Assembly: GCA_030950375.1 (NCBI GenBank)
Contig: JAUZRN010000013.1
Span: forward strand, 35,600 to 99,599
Length of the DNA: 64,000 nucleotides
Direction: 5' to 3'
From: Rhodothermus sp.
GTDB lineage: Bacteria; Bacteroidota; Rhodothermia; Rhodothermales; Rhodothermaceae
How positions within the stretch are numbered: the stretch's first letter is position 1; each line of letters begins with the position of its first letter. The notes beneath the pieces were generated by a model, which was not told the DNA's origin, ran no database searches, and worked only from the letters and a program-made list of their open reading frames with translations. A program made the translations under genes and the position numbers. Positions 52,315-62,287 of this stretch are shown one piece after another.

Positions 52315-55068
52315 ATGATTATGCGCACTATTGCTACTATTACTACTGCAATAATTAGCTTATGGATACTGTGTCAGGTTAATCTGGCATGGGCCCAGAA
52401 GACGGACTACGTCTTCGATGTACCTGTCAGCAGTAATTTCCAGGATCCCTATACTGTGGGTTTCCATTCGGGCGCGCGGGGTGTCTATGGCCCCTGTGAT
52501 ATGGATGGGGATGGAAAGGTGGAGGTGTTGGTAACGGATTATTCCGGGGGCGGTCGCGTCTATGTCATTGAGAATAGAGGGGTGGACACCTGGGAGCTGG
52601 TGTATGCTACGCCCTGGGTCGATTCAACCAGTACCTCCTATAATGCACGTTATGCAATTTGTGGCGATCTGGACGGGGATGGAAATGGCGAATTGATATT
52701 TTTATCGGGACGGAATTATAGTGAAACTAATCCGTTAGTGGGTCAGCTGAATCTACGTCCGGGTCTTTTTGTCTATGAGTTTACAGGGATCGATGATGAC
52801 TATGGTACCGAGCCGGCCTCTATTTATGATTTTCCGGATGATTTGCCTGATCGCTGGATCAGTGAGCAGATGGTAGTGATTGATGTAGATGGTGATGGCC
52901 AGCAGGAACTTCTGTTTCCCAACAATGGCCGGAATAATCGGTACGATAACTGGTACATTCTGTCAGTAACAGGCGATATTGGGAGTGGCTTCGAGGTATG
53001 GAATGAAGAAGTTCGGATCAGCAGTCGTGCTTCTGAGGATTTTGATCCTGTAAATCGTGGCGGTGGAAGTCCCTATGCAATTTTACCGGCAGATCTGGAT
53101 GGAGATGGTACCTATGAGCTTTCAATGCATTCGTGGAATAATTTTAATTTTACCAATGGTGATGTAGTAGGTCCAGATACCTATCAGTTCCCAGATGCCA
53201 ATGCTCAAAATGTGTACATACACGCTTCAGATAGAGATCATGTAGCGCTTTTTGGTGGGGTCGTGGTGGATATTAATGGAGATGGAGATGATGAGGTATT
53301 TTATCCTAACTTTTATACTGGACAGATAGCGATTCTCAATTACGAAAGTGGAGAGAATCCTTTAGAAGTCACTCCAGATCAGTTAATCTTTCCCTTGTTA
53401 GAAGGTCCTACGAATTTGGGGATTACAGCGGGCGATCTGGATGGTGACGGCAATCTGGAGCTTATTGGTGCGGGGTATGCATATTCGGGAAGGGCTTTTA
53501 CAGCCGGAGAGCCTTCCTATTTTATTCGTATTGCCGAGTTTACAGGCGGCGATCCTGAAGATCCTTCCGCCTATACCCTGGTTGATGTGAATACAGCCTT
53601 GCCAATAGATAGTACCACCTTCAATGTAATTTTCCGGGATTCCGCCGGGGTATCCAGTCGATACTATGAGCCGAGTGGTGGAAACGATCCCTACTTTCCG
53701 GCCAAGCTCGCCTATCTGGGAGATCCAGATCAGGATGGGAAGCGCGAAGTGGCTGTTTCCTTTCAGGGGGTAGATGATAGCCTGGACACCTATGATGAAG
53801 TATGGACGGAGACGATAGGGGATGCGAGCTGGGTCCAGGCAATGGCCGGAAAAGATGTAGCGTTTTCCTCTGATAATAATTTGCTGTTGCTGCTTATTGC
53901 GGACCAGAATACTCCCGGCCTGCTGGCGTTGAATCCGGGGGATGGCATGGTGGTGGATACCTTAGATCTGACGGGAGTAAGTGGCGGAGATGATCCATTG
54001 TATGCCCTTGCCGCTCAGGGAGCTGCGCTATTCGGGGTTAATCTGGTCAATGATGCCAGTGCAACGCCGCTCCGTCTTTATCGCTGGACAGGTGCGCTCA
54101 CGGGAGCGCCGGAGCTGGTGCTCGACACGACGTTGGCGTCCGGTGGACGCTTTGGAGATGCACTGGGCATTTTGGTAAGCGGTGCTGACTCGATCGCTTT
54201 TATTGGAGGAGCGACCCAGATCTTACGGGTGGGGAATGATGGGCAGCGCTTTCTGATTGATCTGCCAGCGCAAGGGGCCGCCTCAGGAGGAATCGCGCCG
54301 GTAAATGCTACACAGCTCTGGATCAATGGTGTGGGAGAGCCTGTCCGTCTGATAGATGACGCGGGGCAGGTGCTGGCCACCGTCGATGCCAGTATTGTGC
54401 CTCTGGATGCTGCCAGCGTAGCCTACCATCGATTTACCCCCAGCTTTGCCAGCTTTACCGCGGAGTTGATTGTAGCGGGACCGGACAATGCGGGCACTTT
54501 CTATCTGGTGGATGTAACCGATGCGCAAAATCCGCGACTGATTGGTACGACAAATGCGCCGAGCGCATCGCTGGTGGCAGGTACGGGTGGCGGGGTGACT
54601 TTTGACACCCGGCAGATGCAGGTGGTCGGGGTGGTATCTAATGCTTCGGTAGAGGCGTATCCGTTTACCTATGGTTACGTGCGTACGCTGAGAGCCCGTC
54701 AGGCAGCGCCTGCGCGTGCGTTCATGCGGATCATTGCTTCTGATGGCTTGACCGTGGATATCGATCGGGAATTGGTGGTATTGCCATCAGATTATCAGCT
54801 CTCGGCCGCCTATCCTAATCCTTTCCGCGAGCGGATGCAATTTTCGGTCACTTTACCGTTGGCGAAACGCATTTCGGTGCGTATCTATGATATGCTGGGC
54901 CGTGAGGTGCGGACGCTTGTGGAAGATGCATATTTTGGTCCGGGGACCTATACATTTAGCTGGGATGGTACAGATGCCAGTGGGGCGCGGGTGGCCAGTG
55001 GAATGTATTTCTACACGCTGGAGTTTGGACGCTTTCGCAAAGTGGGACAGGTAATGTTGGTGCGATGA
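52315..55068 (+). CDS. FG-GAP-repeat surface protein with type IX-like C-terminal sorting domain
   Basis: 917 residues: signal peptide (TAIISLWILCQVNLAWAQ), then seven Ca-binding-like FG-GAP/VCBS motifs (D-x-D-G-D-G at about 62-68, 118-124, 190-196, 260-266, 319-325, 373-379 and 463-469), a beta-rich region without recognisable motif (about 490-820), and a C-terminal sorting domain with PNPFRERMQFSVTLP, KRISVRIYDMLGREVRTLVE and SGARVASGMYFYTLEFGRFR. It is probably exported to the outer surface by a type IX-like route. GC is lower than the surrounding genes in the first half. A strong hairpin separates it from the receptor gene. Confidence 0.87.
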   Translation: MIMRTIATITTAIISLWILCQVNLAWAQKTDYVFDVPVSSNFQDPYTVGFHSGARGVYGPCDMDGDGKVEVLVTDYSGGGRVYVIENRGVDTWELVYATPWVDSTSTSYNARYAICGDLDGDGNGELIFLSGRNYSETNPLVGQLNLRPGLFVYEFTGIDDDYGTEPASIYDFPDDLPDRWISEQMVVIDVDGDGQQELLFPNNGRNNRYDNWYILSVTGDIGSGFEVWNEEVRISSRASEDFDPVNRGGGSPYAILPADLDGDGTYELSMHSWNNFNFTNGDVVGPDTYQFPDANAQNVYIHASDRDHVALFGGVVVDINGDGDDEVFYPNFYTGQIAILNYESGENPLEVTPDQLIFPLLEGPTNLGITAGDLDGDGNLELIGAGYAYSGRAFTAGEPSYFIRIAEFTGGDPEDPSAYTLVDVNTALPIDSTTFNVIFRDSAGVSSRYYEPSGGNDPYFPAKLAYLGDPDQDGKREVAVSFQGVDDSLDTYDEVWTETIGDASWVQAMAGKDVAFSSDNNLLLLLIADQNTPGLLALNPGDGMVVDTLDLTGVSGGDDPLYALAAQGAALFGVNLVNDASATPLRLYRWTGALTGAPELVLDTTLASGGRFGDALGILVSGADSIAFIGGATQILRVGNDGQRFLIDLPAQGAASGGIAPVNATQLWINGVGEPVRLIDDAGQVLATVDASIVPLDAASVAYHRFTPSFASFTAELIVAGPDNAGTFYLVDVTDAQNPRLIGTTNAPSASLVAGTGGGVTFDTRQMQVVGVVSNASVEAYPFTYGYVRTLRARQAAPARAFMRIIASDGLTVDIDRELVVLPSDYQLSAAYPNPFRERMQFSVTLPLAKRISVRIYDMLGREVRTLVEDAYFGPGTYTFSWDGTDASGARVASGMYFYTLEFGRFRKVGQVMLVR

Positions 55069-55080
55069 GGCAGGAAGGCA

Positions 55081-55114
55081 GGCTGTGGGCCCTTCCCTCA
55101 AAGGGCCCACAGCC
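55081..55114 (+). other. Strong 14-base-pair hairpin without T-run
   Basis: GGCTGTGGGCCCTT / AAGGGCCCACAGCC with loop CCCTCA lies 13 bases after the surface-protein stop and 22 before the receptor start. With no T-run it may attenuate, stabilise or process the polycistronic message. Confidence 0.55.
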
Positions 55115-55135
55115 GCCGGGGGTTAGGCGCGTGCT

Positions 55136-57838
55136 ATGGGGCGTATGAAAGGACGAGTCTGGGGATTGCTATCAGGGCTTCTCGTAATCTCCGGGGTATC
55201 GGGGTGGGCACAGACCGGAAAGCTGGCCGGGTATGTGCACGATGCCGAAACTGGAGAGCCCCTGTTAGGTGCCACCGTATTTGTAGAGGAAACCGGTCAG
55301 GGAGCCACCACGGACGCACAGGGCTATTATGTGGTGCTGAACCTTCGACCGGGTACCTATACTATTCGCTTTTCGTATGTCGGGTACGAAACGGTACGGT
55401 ATACCGACGTACGCATTGTGTCAGATCAAACACGCCAGCTCAATGTGCGGTTGCGGCCTTCAACGGTTGCCGGTGAAGAAGTCGTAATCACTGCTCAACG
55501 TCCTCTGGTACAGCGAGACCTGACCTCCTCCCGAAAAACCGTCGTGGCAGAAGAGATTCAAGCGCTTCCGGTTGAAAGCTTCCTGGAAGTGCTGGCACTG
55601 CAGGCCGGCGTCAACCGGGGGCCTTCCGGAGAGCTACATATCCGGGGAGGACGGAGTACGGAAATCGCTTATCTGGTGGACGGCCTATCGGTAGGCAATC
55701 CGTTCAATGCCAATGGCCTGGCTACTGAAGTTGCTACGAATGCCATTCAGGAGCTCACAGTGGTCTCCGGTACCTTTAATGCAGAGTACGGCCAGGCCAT
55801 GTCGGGCATTGTGAATGTGGTGACCAAGGAAGGGGGCGAGCGCTTGGAAGGATCTTTCAGTATCTATGCCGGCGACTACATAACCAAGCATGGCGATATC
55901 TTCTGGCTACCCTCCGGTATTCAGCGCAATGCTACCACGATCGAAGGGACGCTGGGCGGTCCTCTGCCGTTGACAGACAAAAAGCTACGCTTCTTTTTCT
56001 CCTTTCGACGTGATCAGACCAATGGGTATCTCTGGGGCATTCGAGAACATCTCCCTTCTGATTCAGCCAATTTCAACGTGAACCCCTGGTATTATGAAAT
56101 TCAGGGGCGGCCGTGGACGGCTTACGTCGATTCGCTACCGGTGCCGCGCGAGCGAGTACCGATGAATCCACGCCGTAGCAGCAATCTGCTGCTTAAGTTT
56201 ACGGCGCGGCCGCTGCAGACGGTCAAGCTGGAGTATACTTACATGGGAGATCGATCCCGGCGCAAACCGTTTGTCTTTGCCTATCGATTCAATCCGGATG
56301 GCGTTGTGACCTATCGTGATTGGAGCCGAAACCATGCTCTGCATCTGACGCATACGATTTCGCCGCAGGCCTTCTACACGGTACGCCTTTCGTATGCCAC
56401 CCATGCTTTTCGATCGTATCTGTATAAGGATCCGACCGATCCACGTTACGTGTCCGATGGGCGTATTGTAGGATTTCCTGGCAATCAATTCCTGTTTGGC
56501 GGAGACCAGAAAGGCCATGTCTATGAAGACAGTCGTTCCTGGCGGGCACGGGCAGACCTGACGTACCAGTTCGGACGTATCCACCAGGCGAAAATAGGCA
56601 TCGACTGGAATCTGCACCTGCTTTCTCGAGAGAACTTTACGGTGCTATATGACGGCAATCAGTATCGTGAGCCTACCGTCCCTCCGCTTGACTCTCCAGC
56701 TCATGATCGATATCGCAACCGCCGTGTTATCATCTGGAGTGCTTATGTGCAGGATAAAATGGAATTTGAGCAGTTCATTGTCAATGCAGGGGTGCGGTTT
56801 GACTATTTCTGGCCGGAAGGCGAATACATTCCCGACTTGCTGGATCCTTTAGGAGAGCGCCGCCGTTCGCGTCCACGCTATCGCTTCAGTCCACGACTGG
56901 GGATTTCCTTTCCAATTACCGAAACAGGATTCATTCATCTCTCTTACGGTCACTTTTATCAGATGCCGCCGCTCCGTAACATTTATATCAACCCGGACTT
57001 TGAGTTTGGGGTAGGAACCACCCCGACCTTTGGCAATGCCAACCTGCGGCCTGAACGTACGATCATGTATGAAATCGGGTTGCAACAACAGCTGGGGGCC
57101 CAGGTGGCGATTGATGTCACAGCCTATTACAAAGACATTCGGGATTATCTTACGCTGCAGACCGTCCAATTCCGCACAGCCAGCGACCCACTTTATCGAA
57201 TCTATCTGAACAAGGACTATGCAAACGTAAAAGGCCTCACATTCTCCCTGATCAAGCGACGGGGCCGTCATGACCGCCTGTCGCTCTCGCTGGACTATAC
57301 GTTTCAGATTGCGGAAGGAAATCGTGATGATCCCAATGCTTTTTACTTCAACTTTCTTTCGGGCCGAGAGACTCCCCTGGAGTTGGTCCCGCTTGACTTT
57401 GACCAGCGCCATGTGGTTTCGGGCGTGGTGACCTATGGCCCAGCAGACTGGGGCATAACGCTGAAAGGACAGTTTGCGACCGGATACCCCTATACTCCTG
57501 AAATTATCAACCAGAAGGTGGATCTTAAGCCAAACAGTGCCCGAAAGCCTTCTCAGCTTACCATAGATCTTCGCGCATTTCGGTCGATCCAATTAGGACC
57601 TGTTGCAGTGCAGCTATTTGTGCGTGTCTATAACCTGTTTGATCGTCTGAATGAACGTTTTGTCTTTAATGATACCGGACGGGCCACTTACTCTCTGGCA
57701 CGTTATCGGAATCTGCATGCGACGTGGGAGCCGCACTACGGTAAACCCGGCATTCACACCCTGGATGAATACCTGACGCGTCCACACTGGTTCGGTCCAC
57801 CCCGAGAGGTACGGTTGGGCATGACTGTAACTTTTTAA
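55136..57838 (+). CDS. TonB-dependent receptor with carboxypeptidase-regulatory-like N-terminal domain
   Basis: 900 residues: signal peptide (GLLSGLLVISGVSGWAQ), a CarboxypepD_reg-like beta-sandwich (about 28-110, KLAGYVHDAETGEPLLGATV), plug domain (about 125-245, EIQALPVESFLEVLALQAGV, ELHIRGGRSTEIAYLVDGLS), and a beta-barrel with a TonB-receptor-like end (REVRLGMTVTF). It imports large solutes at the outer membrane with TonB energy. It differs from SusC by lacking a SusD partner. Start ATG 55136 or Met at 55145. It is 15 bases before the next gene. Confidence 0.9.
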   Translation: MGRMKGRVWGLLSGLLVISGVSGWAQTGKLAGYVHDAETGEPLLGATVFVEETGQGATTDAQGYYVVLNLRPGTYTIRFSYVGYETVRYTDVRIVSDQTRQLNVRLRPSTVAGEEVVITAQRPLVQRDLTSSRKTVVAEEIQALPVESFLEVLALQAGVNRGPSGELHIRGGRSTEIAYLVDGLSVGNPFNANGLATEVATNAIQELTVVSGTFNAEYGQAMSGIVNVVTKEGGERLEGSFSIYAGDYITKHGDIFWLPSGIQRNATTIEGTLGGPLPLTDKKLRFFFSFRRDQTNGYLWGIREHLPSDSANFNVNPWYYEIQGRPWTAYVDSLPVPRERVPMNPRRSSNLLLKFTARPLQTVKLEYTYMGDRSRRKPFVFAYRFNPDGVVTYRDWSRNHALHLTHTISPQAFYTVRLSYATHAFRSYLYKDPTDPRYVSDGRIVGFPGNQFLFGGDQKGHVYEDSRSWRARADLTYQFGRIHQAKIGIDWNLHLLSRENFTVLYDGNQYREPTVPPLDSPAHDRYRNRRVIIWSAYVQDKMEFEQFIVNAGVRFDYFWPEGEYIPDLLDPLGERRRSRPRYRFSPRLGISFPITETGFIHLSYGHFYQMPPLRNIYINPDFEFGVGTTPTFGNANLRPERTIMYEIGLQQQLGAQVAIDVTAYYKDIRDYLTLQTVQFRTASDPLYRIYLNKDYANVKGLTFSLIKRRGRHDRLSLSLDYTFQIAEGNRDDPNAFYFNFLSGRETPLELVPLDFDQRHVVSGVVTYGPADWGITLKGQFATGYPYTPEIINQKVDLKPNSARKPSQLTIDLRAFRSIQLGPVAVQLFVRVYNLFDRLNERFVFNDTGRATYSLARYRNLHATWEPHYGKPGIHTLDEYLTRPHWFGPPREVRLGMTVTF

Positions 57839-57853
57839 AAGTGCAGGAGAGCC

Positions 57854-60800
57854 ATGCGTGCTAAAGCAATCCTTGGCCTGCTCTTAGCCGTAGGGGTAGG
57901 GCTGCAAGCCCGGGCACAGTCGGAACGCATGTGGCAGGAAGGGCGCCAGCGTGACTGGACGCTTAAACAGGTTTATCGGTGGTATACCTATCTGGAACAG
58001 CTTCCTATGCAAACAACAACGCTGGATTGCCCTGACTATACGGCACGCCGCGATGTGGTGATGAATGGAAATAAAATCACCACACAGATTACCAATTTTG
58101 GTTCGATCTCCAGTCCAGGTAATACCATCACGGATATTGTCTGGAATGGTTTAGGATATGGCTATGAATTTGGTCCTTTTGTAGCCGCAGAAGTCATTGA
58201 TGAGGGGCACCGAGACCCTCAGAGCGTACCGATGCGCGATGAACAGGGCAACGTGGTCTACGATGCGAATGGAGATACCATCTGGGTGATGCACATCGTC
58301 TCGGATGGGCTTGTCTCTAACGGAGGAGAGCGTTCACCAGATGGCAAGGAATGGTGGGGCTGGCAACCGATCCCCTGTGCACAGCCCGTAGGGTCTTTTG
58401 AGGGGCTGGAAGTCGTCAATCCCGAATCCAATGAGATTCCTACCAGTGACGCGCCAGATCGGGACCTCGATGGACGTCCTGATTCCTGGCCTGAAAGCTG
58501 GTATAATCCCAATCTGCGCCAGTATGTATGGCCGGGAGCGCTTCGACAGGGTGCCTCCAATGCCGATAAAGAAGCGCTCTATTTCATGAACGATTATTCC
58601 AATAAAGAATTCGCGTATTATCCTTTCCCAGATGACTCTACCAAGCGTGGGCTGGGACTGGAGGTTGAAGTGCGGGTATATCAATGGGCTAATCCGTTAG
58701 CAGAAGATGCCATCTTCTTTATTTATAAAATTACCAATAAAAGTCCCAAGGATCTGGAGAAAGTCATTTTCGGCATGTGGGGGGATCCTCATATCGGAGG
58801 GCCCGGCGACTGGCACGATGACCTGGCCTATTTTGACCGACGCCTGAATATGGTTTATGCCTGGGATGCCGATGGACGTTCAGATATTCCGGGACGCAAG
58901 CCGGGCTATCTGGGCTTCATGTTTCTGGAAAGCCCGGGTATCGATTACGACGGGATCGATAATGATGGCGACGGCATGATCGATGAGTCGTGGTACGATG
59001 GCATAGATAACGATGGCGACTGGGATCCGGAGCGCGATGATGTCGGCATTGATGGCATTCCGGGTACGGGAGACGAAGGGGAGGGCGATGGCGTGCCCAC
59101 ACCTGGCGACCCTTACGACATTCGCCGTCCGGGCGAGCCGAATATTGACTTTACCGATATTGATGAAAGTGACATGATCGGGCTGACCAGCTTTGCCTCC
59201 CCGCCGTTTGCCGGTAATCGTATCAGTAATGACGAACGCGTGTGGAGCTTTGTGCAACCCGGCCGCTTTGACGCTGTGCCCCCTGAGCCGGGCGATTATG
59301 TATTTATCTACGGCTCGGGCCCCTTCCGTCTACGCGCCGGTGAAACCAAACGTTTTTCGATTGCGCTGGTGATGGGGGAAAATCTGGAAGACTTAATGCT
59401 GAACGCCCAGACGGTTCGCGAAATCTACAATGCTGGGTATCGTTTCGCTAAACCCCCCGAAAAGCCGCGTGTCGTGGCGGTCCCGGGCGACCGAAAGGTG
59501 ACGCTTTACTGGGACGACCGCGCGGAATATTCCATTGATCCACTCAGTGGTAAAAATGACTTTGAAGGGTATGTCATCTATCGCTCAACCGATCCGGAAT
59601 TTGCTGATATTCAAACCATCACCGACATCAATGGCACGCCCTTTCTCTATGAACCGCTGAAGATGGTAACCGGGGTGCCGGCGCGTTTTGACCGCATTAA
59701 TGGAATTACGGGGCTTTCTCCCGTGCCCTATCCCCGGCGTGGCGTAGCTTACTTTCTGGGTAATGATACAGGTTTGCGACATACTTTTGTCGATTCGAAT
59801 AATGTCATTAACGGACAGCGCTATTTCTATGCTGTGGTCGCATATGATCATGGCGCCCCCGAGCTTGGCATTCCTCCAAGCGAAACCAGTAAAACGATCA
59901 CCTATAACCCGGAAACGGATACCTATATCTTTGATGTAAATACAGTTTCAGTGATTCCACGTCCGCCTGCTGCTGGTTATGTGCCGCCCGAAGTGGTGGC
60001 CGACGCACCGTCAGCTACGGGACCTATAGCCCATGTATCCGGGCATGGAACGGGCCTGATTCATATCGAGATTATTGATCCACGCGCCGTGGAAGAGGAT
60101 AATCCGTATCGCCTCTTCTTTGAAGAAGTCGATGGCCAACTGGTCTATTCCGTGCTTGACGAGAAGCCCGTTGAAGTCACCATTGAAGTGGGTAAAGTCG
60201 GCAAGTCTGCCGGGCTGGGTTACCGCAACATTATTCCGGAAACGTTTGAACTGCGACATAATGGGCAGTTGCTTCAGGAAGGCGTGGATTACATCCTGAA
60301 CGCCCGGAAGGGGGTTGTCATCTACGTGGAAGGGGGCGCGATTGAGCCGGGGATGGAGCTGGTAGCCCGCTTTCAACATATGCCTATTTACCGGAGTGCG
60401 CGGCTCAACTTTGAGGAGAGTAATCCGATCTTTGACGGATTGCACCTGTTTGTCAAGGATGATGAACTGGGCATCGATACGATCCATACTGGCTGGGTAC
60501 AGGGGGGCAAGGGCATAGGCTACCAGGTACGGGTGGCCACGGCAGGACCTGGTCGTAAAGGGGTCCCCTATGATTATGAGATACGCTTTGCCGATCGTAT
60601 CGTGGATACCAGCTTTGTAACGGGTTTACCTTTGCCTTTTCGGGTGGTCAATCGGACGCGGGCCAATGAACCGATCGATGTTTTTGTGCCCGATGTCAAC
60701 CGGAACGGCCAATGGGATTTGCATGAGCGGATTATCTTACTGGAGTACGAGGAGGGATCACCCATTGCAACCTGGGAGGTACGCTTTTTCGATTTAGAGA

Positions 60801-61243
60801 ACCGAGGGGTTCTTCCAGGCGAAGGCGATGTCTTTCAAGTGGTCACCCGTAAGCCATTTACAACAGCCGATGTCTTTACGTTTCGTACCCGGGCCGCCCG
60901 CACCGAACCGGAAAAGGTGCGCCAGGAGATGCGCAACATTTATGTAGTTCCCAATCCCTACGTAGCCACCAACATTCTGGAGCCCCGCAACCCGGTTTCA
61001 CGTACCCGGCGCGGTGACCGACGGCTGTACTTTGCCAATTTACCCCCCCGTTGTACGATTCGCATTTATACCCTGGCGGGTGAACTGGTCGATGTGATTG
61101 AACACGACAGTCCGATCGACAACGGGATTGCCTACTGGGATTTACGCACGCGGGATAATATGGAGATTGCCTACGGACTCTACATCTTCCATGTTGAGTC
61201 GGAAGAGGGTACCTATGTCGGGAAGTTTGCGGTTATTAAGTAA
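57854..61243 (+). CDS. Large exported protein with Asp-rich repeats and sorting-type tail
   Basis: 1129 residues with signal peptide (ILGLLLAVGVGLQARAQ). Around 362-395 is an Asp-rich, likely Ca-binding segment with repeated YDGIDNDGD motifs (YDGIDNDGDGMIDESWYDGI). A fibronectin-like region near 535-680 (KPRVVAVPGDRKVTLYWDDR) is followed by beta-rich material. The C-terminal about 100 residues (VPNPYVATNILEPRNPV, CTIRIYTLAGELVDVIEHDS, AYGLYIFHVESEEGTYVGKF) resemble type IX sorting domains. No enzyme signature seen; probably a cell-surface or matrix protein. AGGAGA precedes the start. The PorV-like gene starts inside its end. Confidence 0.82.
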   Translation: MRAKAILGLLLAVGVGLQARAQSERMWQEGRQRDWTLKQVYRWYTYLEQLPMQTTTLDCPDYTARRDVVMNGNKITTQITNFGSISSPGNTITDIVWNGLGYGYEFGPFVAAEVIDEGHRDPQSVPMRDEQGNVVYDANGDTIWVMHIVSDGLVSNGGERSPDGKEWWGWQPIPCAQPVGSFEGLEVVNPESNEIPTSDAPDRDLDGRPDSWPESWYNPNLRQYVWPGALRQGASNADKEALYFMNDYSNKEFAYYPFPDDSTKRGLGLEVEVRVYQWANPLAEDAIFFIYKITNKSPKDLEKVIFGMWGDPHIGGPGDWHDDLAYFDRRLNMVYAWDADGRSDIPGRKPGYLGFMFLESPGIDYDGIDNDGDGMIDESWYDGIDNDGDWDPERDDVGIDGIPGTGDEGEGDGVPTPGDPYDIRRPGEPNIDFTDIDESDMIGLTSFASPPFAGNRISNDERVWSFVQPGRFDAVPPEPGDYVFIYGSGPFRLRAGETKRFSIALVMGENLEDLMLNAQTVREIYNAGYRFAKPPEKPRVVAVPGDRKVTLYWDDRAEYSIDPLSGKNDFEGYVIYRSTDPEFADIQTITDINGTPFLYEPLKMVTGVPARFDRINGITGLSPVPYPRRGVAYFLGNDTGLRHTFVDSNNVINGQRYFYAVVAYDHGAPELGIPPSETSKTITYNPETDTYIFDVNTVSVIPRPPAAGYVPPEVVADAPSATGPIAHVSGHGTGLIHIEIIDPRAVEEDNPYRLFFEEVDGQLVYSVLDEKPVEVTIEVGKVGKSAGLGYRNIIPETFELRHNGQLLQEGVDYILNARKGVVIYVEGGAIEPGMELVARFQHMPIYRSARLNFEESNPIFDGLHLFVKDDELGIDTIHTGWVQGGKGIGYQVRVATAGPGRKGVPYDYEIRFADRIVDTSFVTGLPLPFRVVNRTRANEPIDVFVPDVNRNGQWDLHERIILLEYEEGSPIATWEVRFFDLENRGVLPGEGDVFQVVTRKPFTTADVFTFRTRAARTEPEKVRQEMRNIYVVPNPYVATNILEPRNPVSRTRRGDRRLYFANLPPRCTIRIYTLAGELVDVIEHDSPIDNGIAYWDLRTRDNMEIAYGLYIFHVESEEGTYVGKFAVIK

Positions 61244-62279
61244 GCTGCTGCTGATCACGGTCACGGGCCTGCCGGGCATTACGCAGAACGGTTGGGCGCA
61301 ACTGGTAAATGAGGGACCGGCACGGGCCACTATTACCAAAGTGGGTACTACAGGGGCCCAGTTTCTAAAGCTGGGCGTGGGAGCGCGTCCGCTGGCGTTA
61401 GGCGGTGCCTATGTGGCGGCCGGAACGGATCTGCCCGCGCTTTACTGGAATGTGGCCGGACTGGCGTGGTTTCGGGGGGGAGCCGCCCAGTTTACGCATA
61501 CCGCCTATCTGGCCGGCATCTCGTACGATGTAGCGCTGGTGGCGGTCGCGCTGGGCTCGATCGGGACCATTGGCGGTGCCCTGTACTACCTCAACTCAGG
61601 CGAGATGCTGGTGCGTACCGTCGAAGAGCCTGAAGGTACAGGCGAGCGCTTTTCGGTCCAGAACCTGGCCTTACAAGTGTCCTATGCCCGCAATCTGACA
61701 GACCGCTTTGCGCTGGGCGGATCCCTGAAGTACATTCGCGAAACTATCTGGCATAGTAGTGCGACAGCTGTCGCCGTAGATGTCGGCCTCCGTTTTATCA
61801 CACCTTTTGAGCGCCTGGTGATCGGGGCCAGCATTTCGAATTTTGGGCCCAAGATGCGTATGGACGGGCGTGATATCTATTTCAGCGTCGATCCAGATCC
61901 GCAACGTCAGGGGAATGTGGAGGTGGTCAACGCAGCTTATCTGCTGGATGCCTATGATTTACCGTTACTGTTTCGGTTTGGTATGGCACTCAAAGCCATC
62001 GAAAACGAAAGCTTGAAATTGTTGCTGTTAACGGATGCGGCCCACCCCAACGACAACACCGGATACATGAATTTTGGCGCCGAGCTGAGCTTGCGAGATC
62101 TGGTCGCCTTGCGCGTAGGCTATAAGAACGCATTTGAACGGGACAGTGAGCAGGGACTGACGCTGGGCGGCGGACTGGCCCTGGTGATGGCCAGCTTGCG
62201 TGCCCGGTTTGATTTTGCCCATGCCAGTTTCGGACGGTTAGGATCAACGCGGTGGGTCAGCGTAGAGATTGCTTTCTGA
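61215..62279 (+). CDS. PorV/PorQ-family outer-membrane protein
   Basis: 354 residues, predicted outer-membrane beta-barrel. Signal peptide (SKLLLITVTGLPGITQNGWA), then KVGTTGAQFLKLGVGARPLA-like start with LGGAYVAAGTDLPALYWNVA, the standard PorV family opening, and a terminal strand WVSVEIAF. PorV proteins shuttle type IX cargo and attach it at the surface. ATG 61215 overlaps the previous gene by 29 bases and has GAGGG ahead. Immediately upstream of a sorting-tail protein and downstream of another, so it may serve them. Confidence 0.88.
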   Translation: MSGSLRLLSKLLLITVTGLPGITQNGWAQLVNEGPARATITKVGTTGAQFLKLGVGARPLALGGAYVAAGTDLPALYWNVAGLAWFRGGAAQFTHTAYLAGISYDVALVAVALGSIGTIGGALYYLNSGEMLVRTVEEPEGTGERFSVQNLALQVSYARNLTDRFALGGSLKYIRETIWHSSATAVAVDVGLRFITPFERLVIGASISNFGPKMRMDGRDIYFSVDPDPQRQGNVEVVNAAYLLDAYDLPLLFRFGMALKAIENESLKLLLLTDAAHPNDNTGYMNFGAELSLRDLVALRVGYKNAFERDSEQGLTLGGGLALVMASLRARFDFAHASFGRLGSTRWVSVEIAF

Positions 62280-62287
62280 AAGATCCC

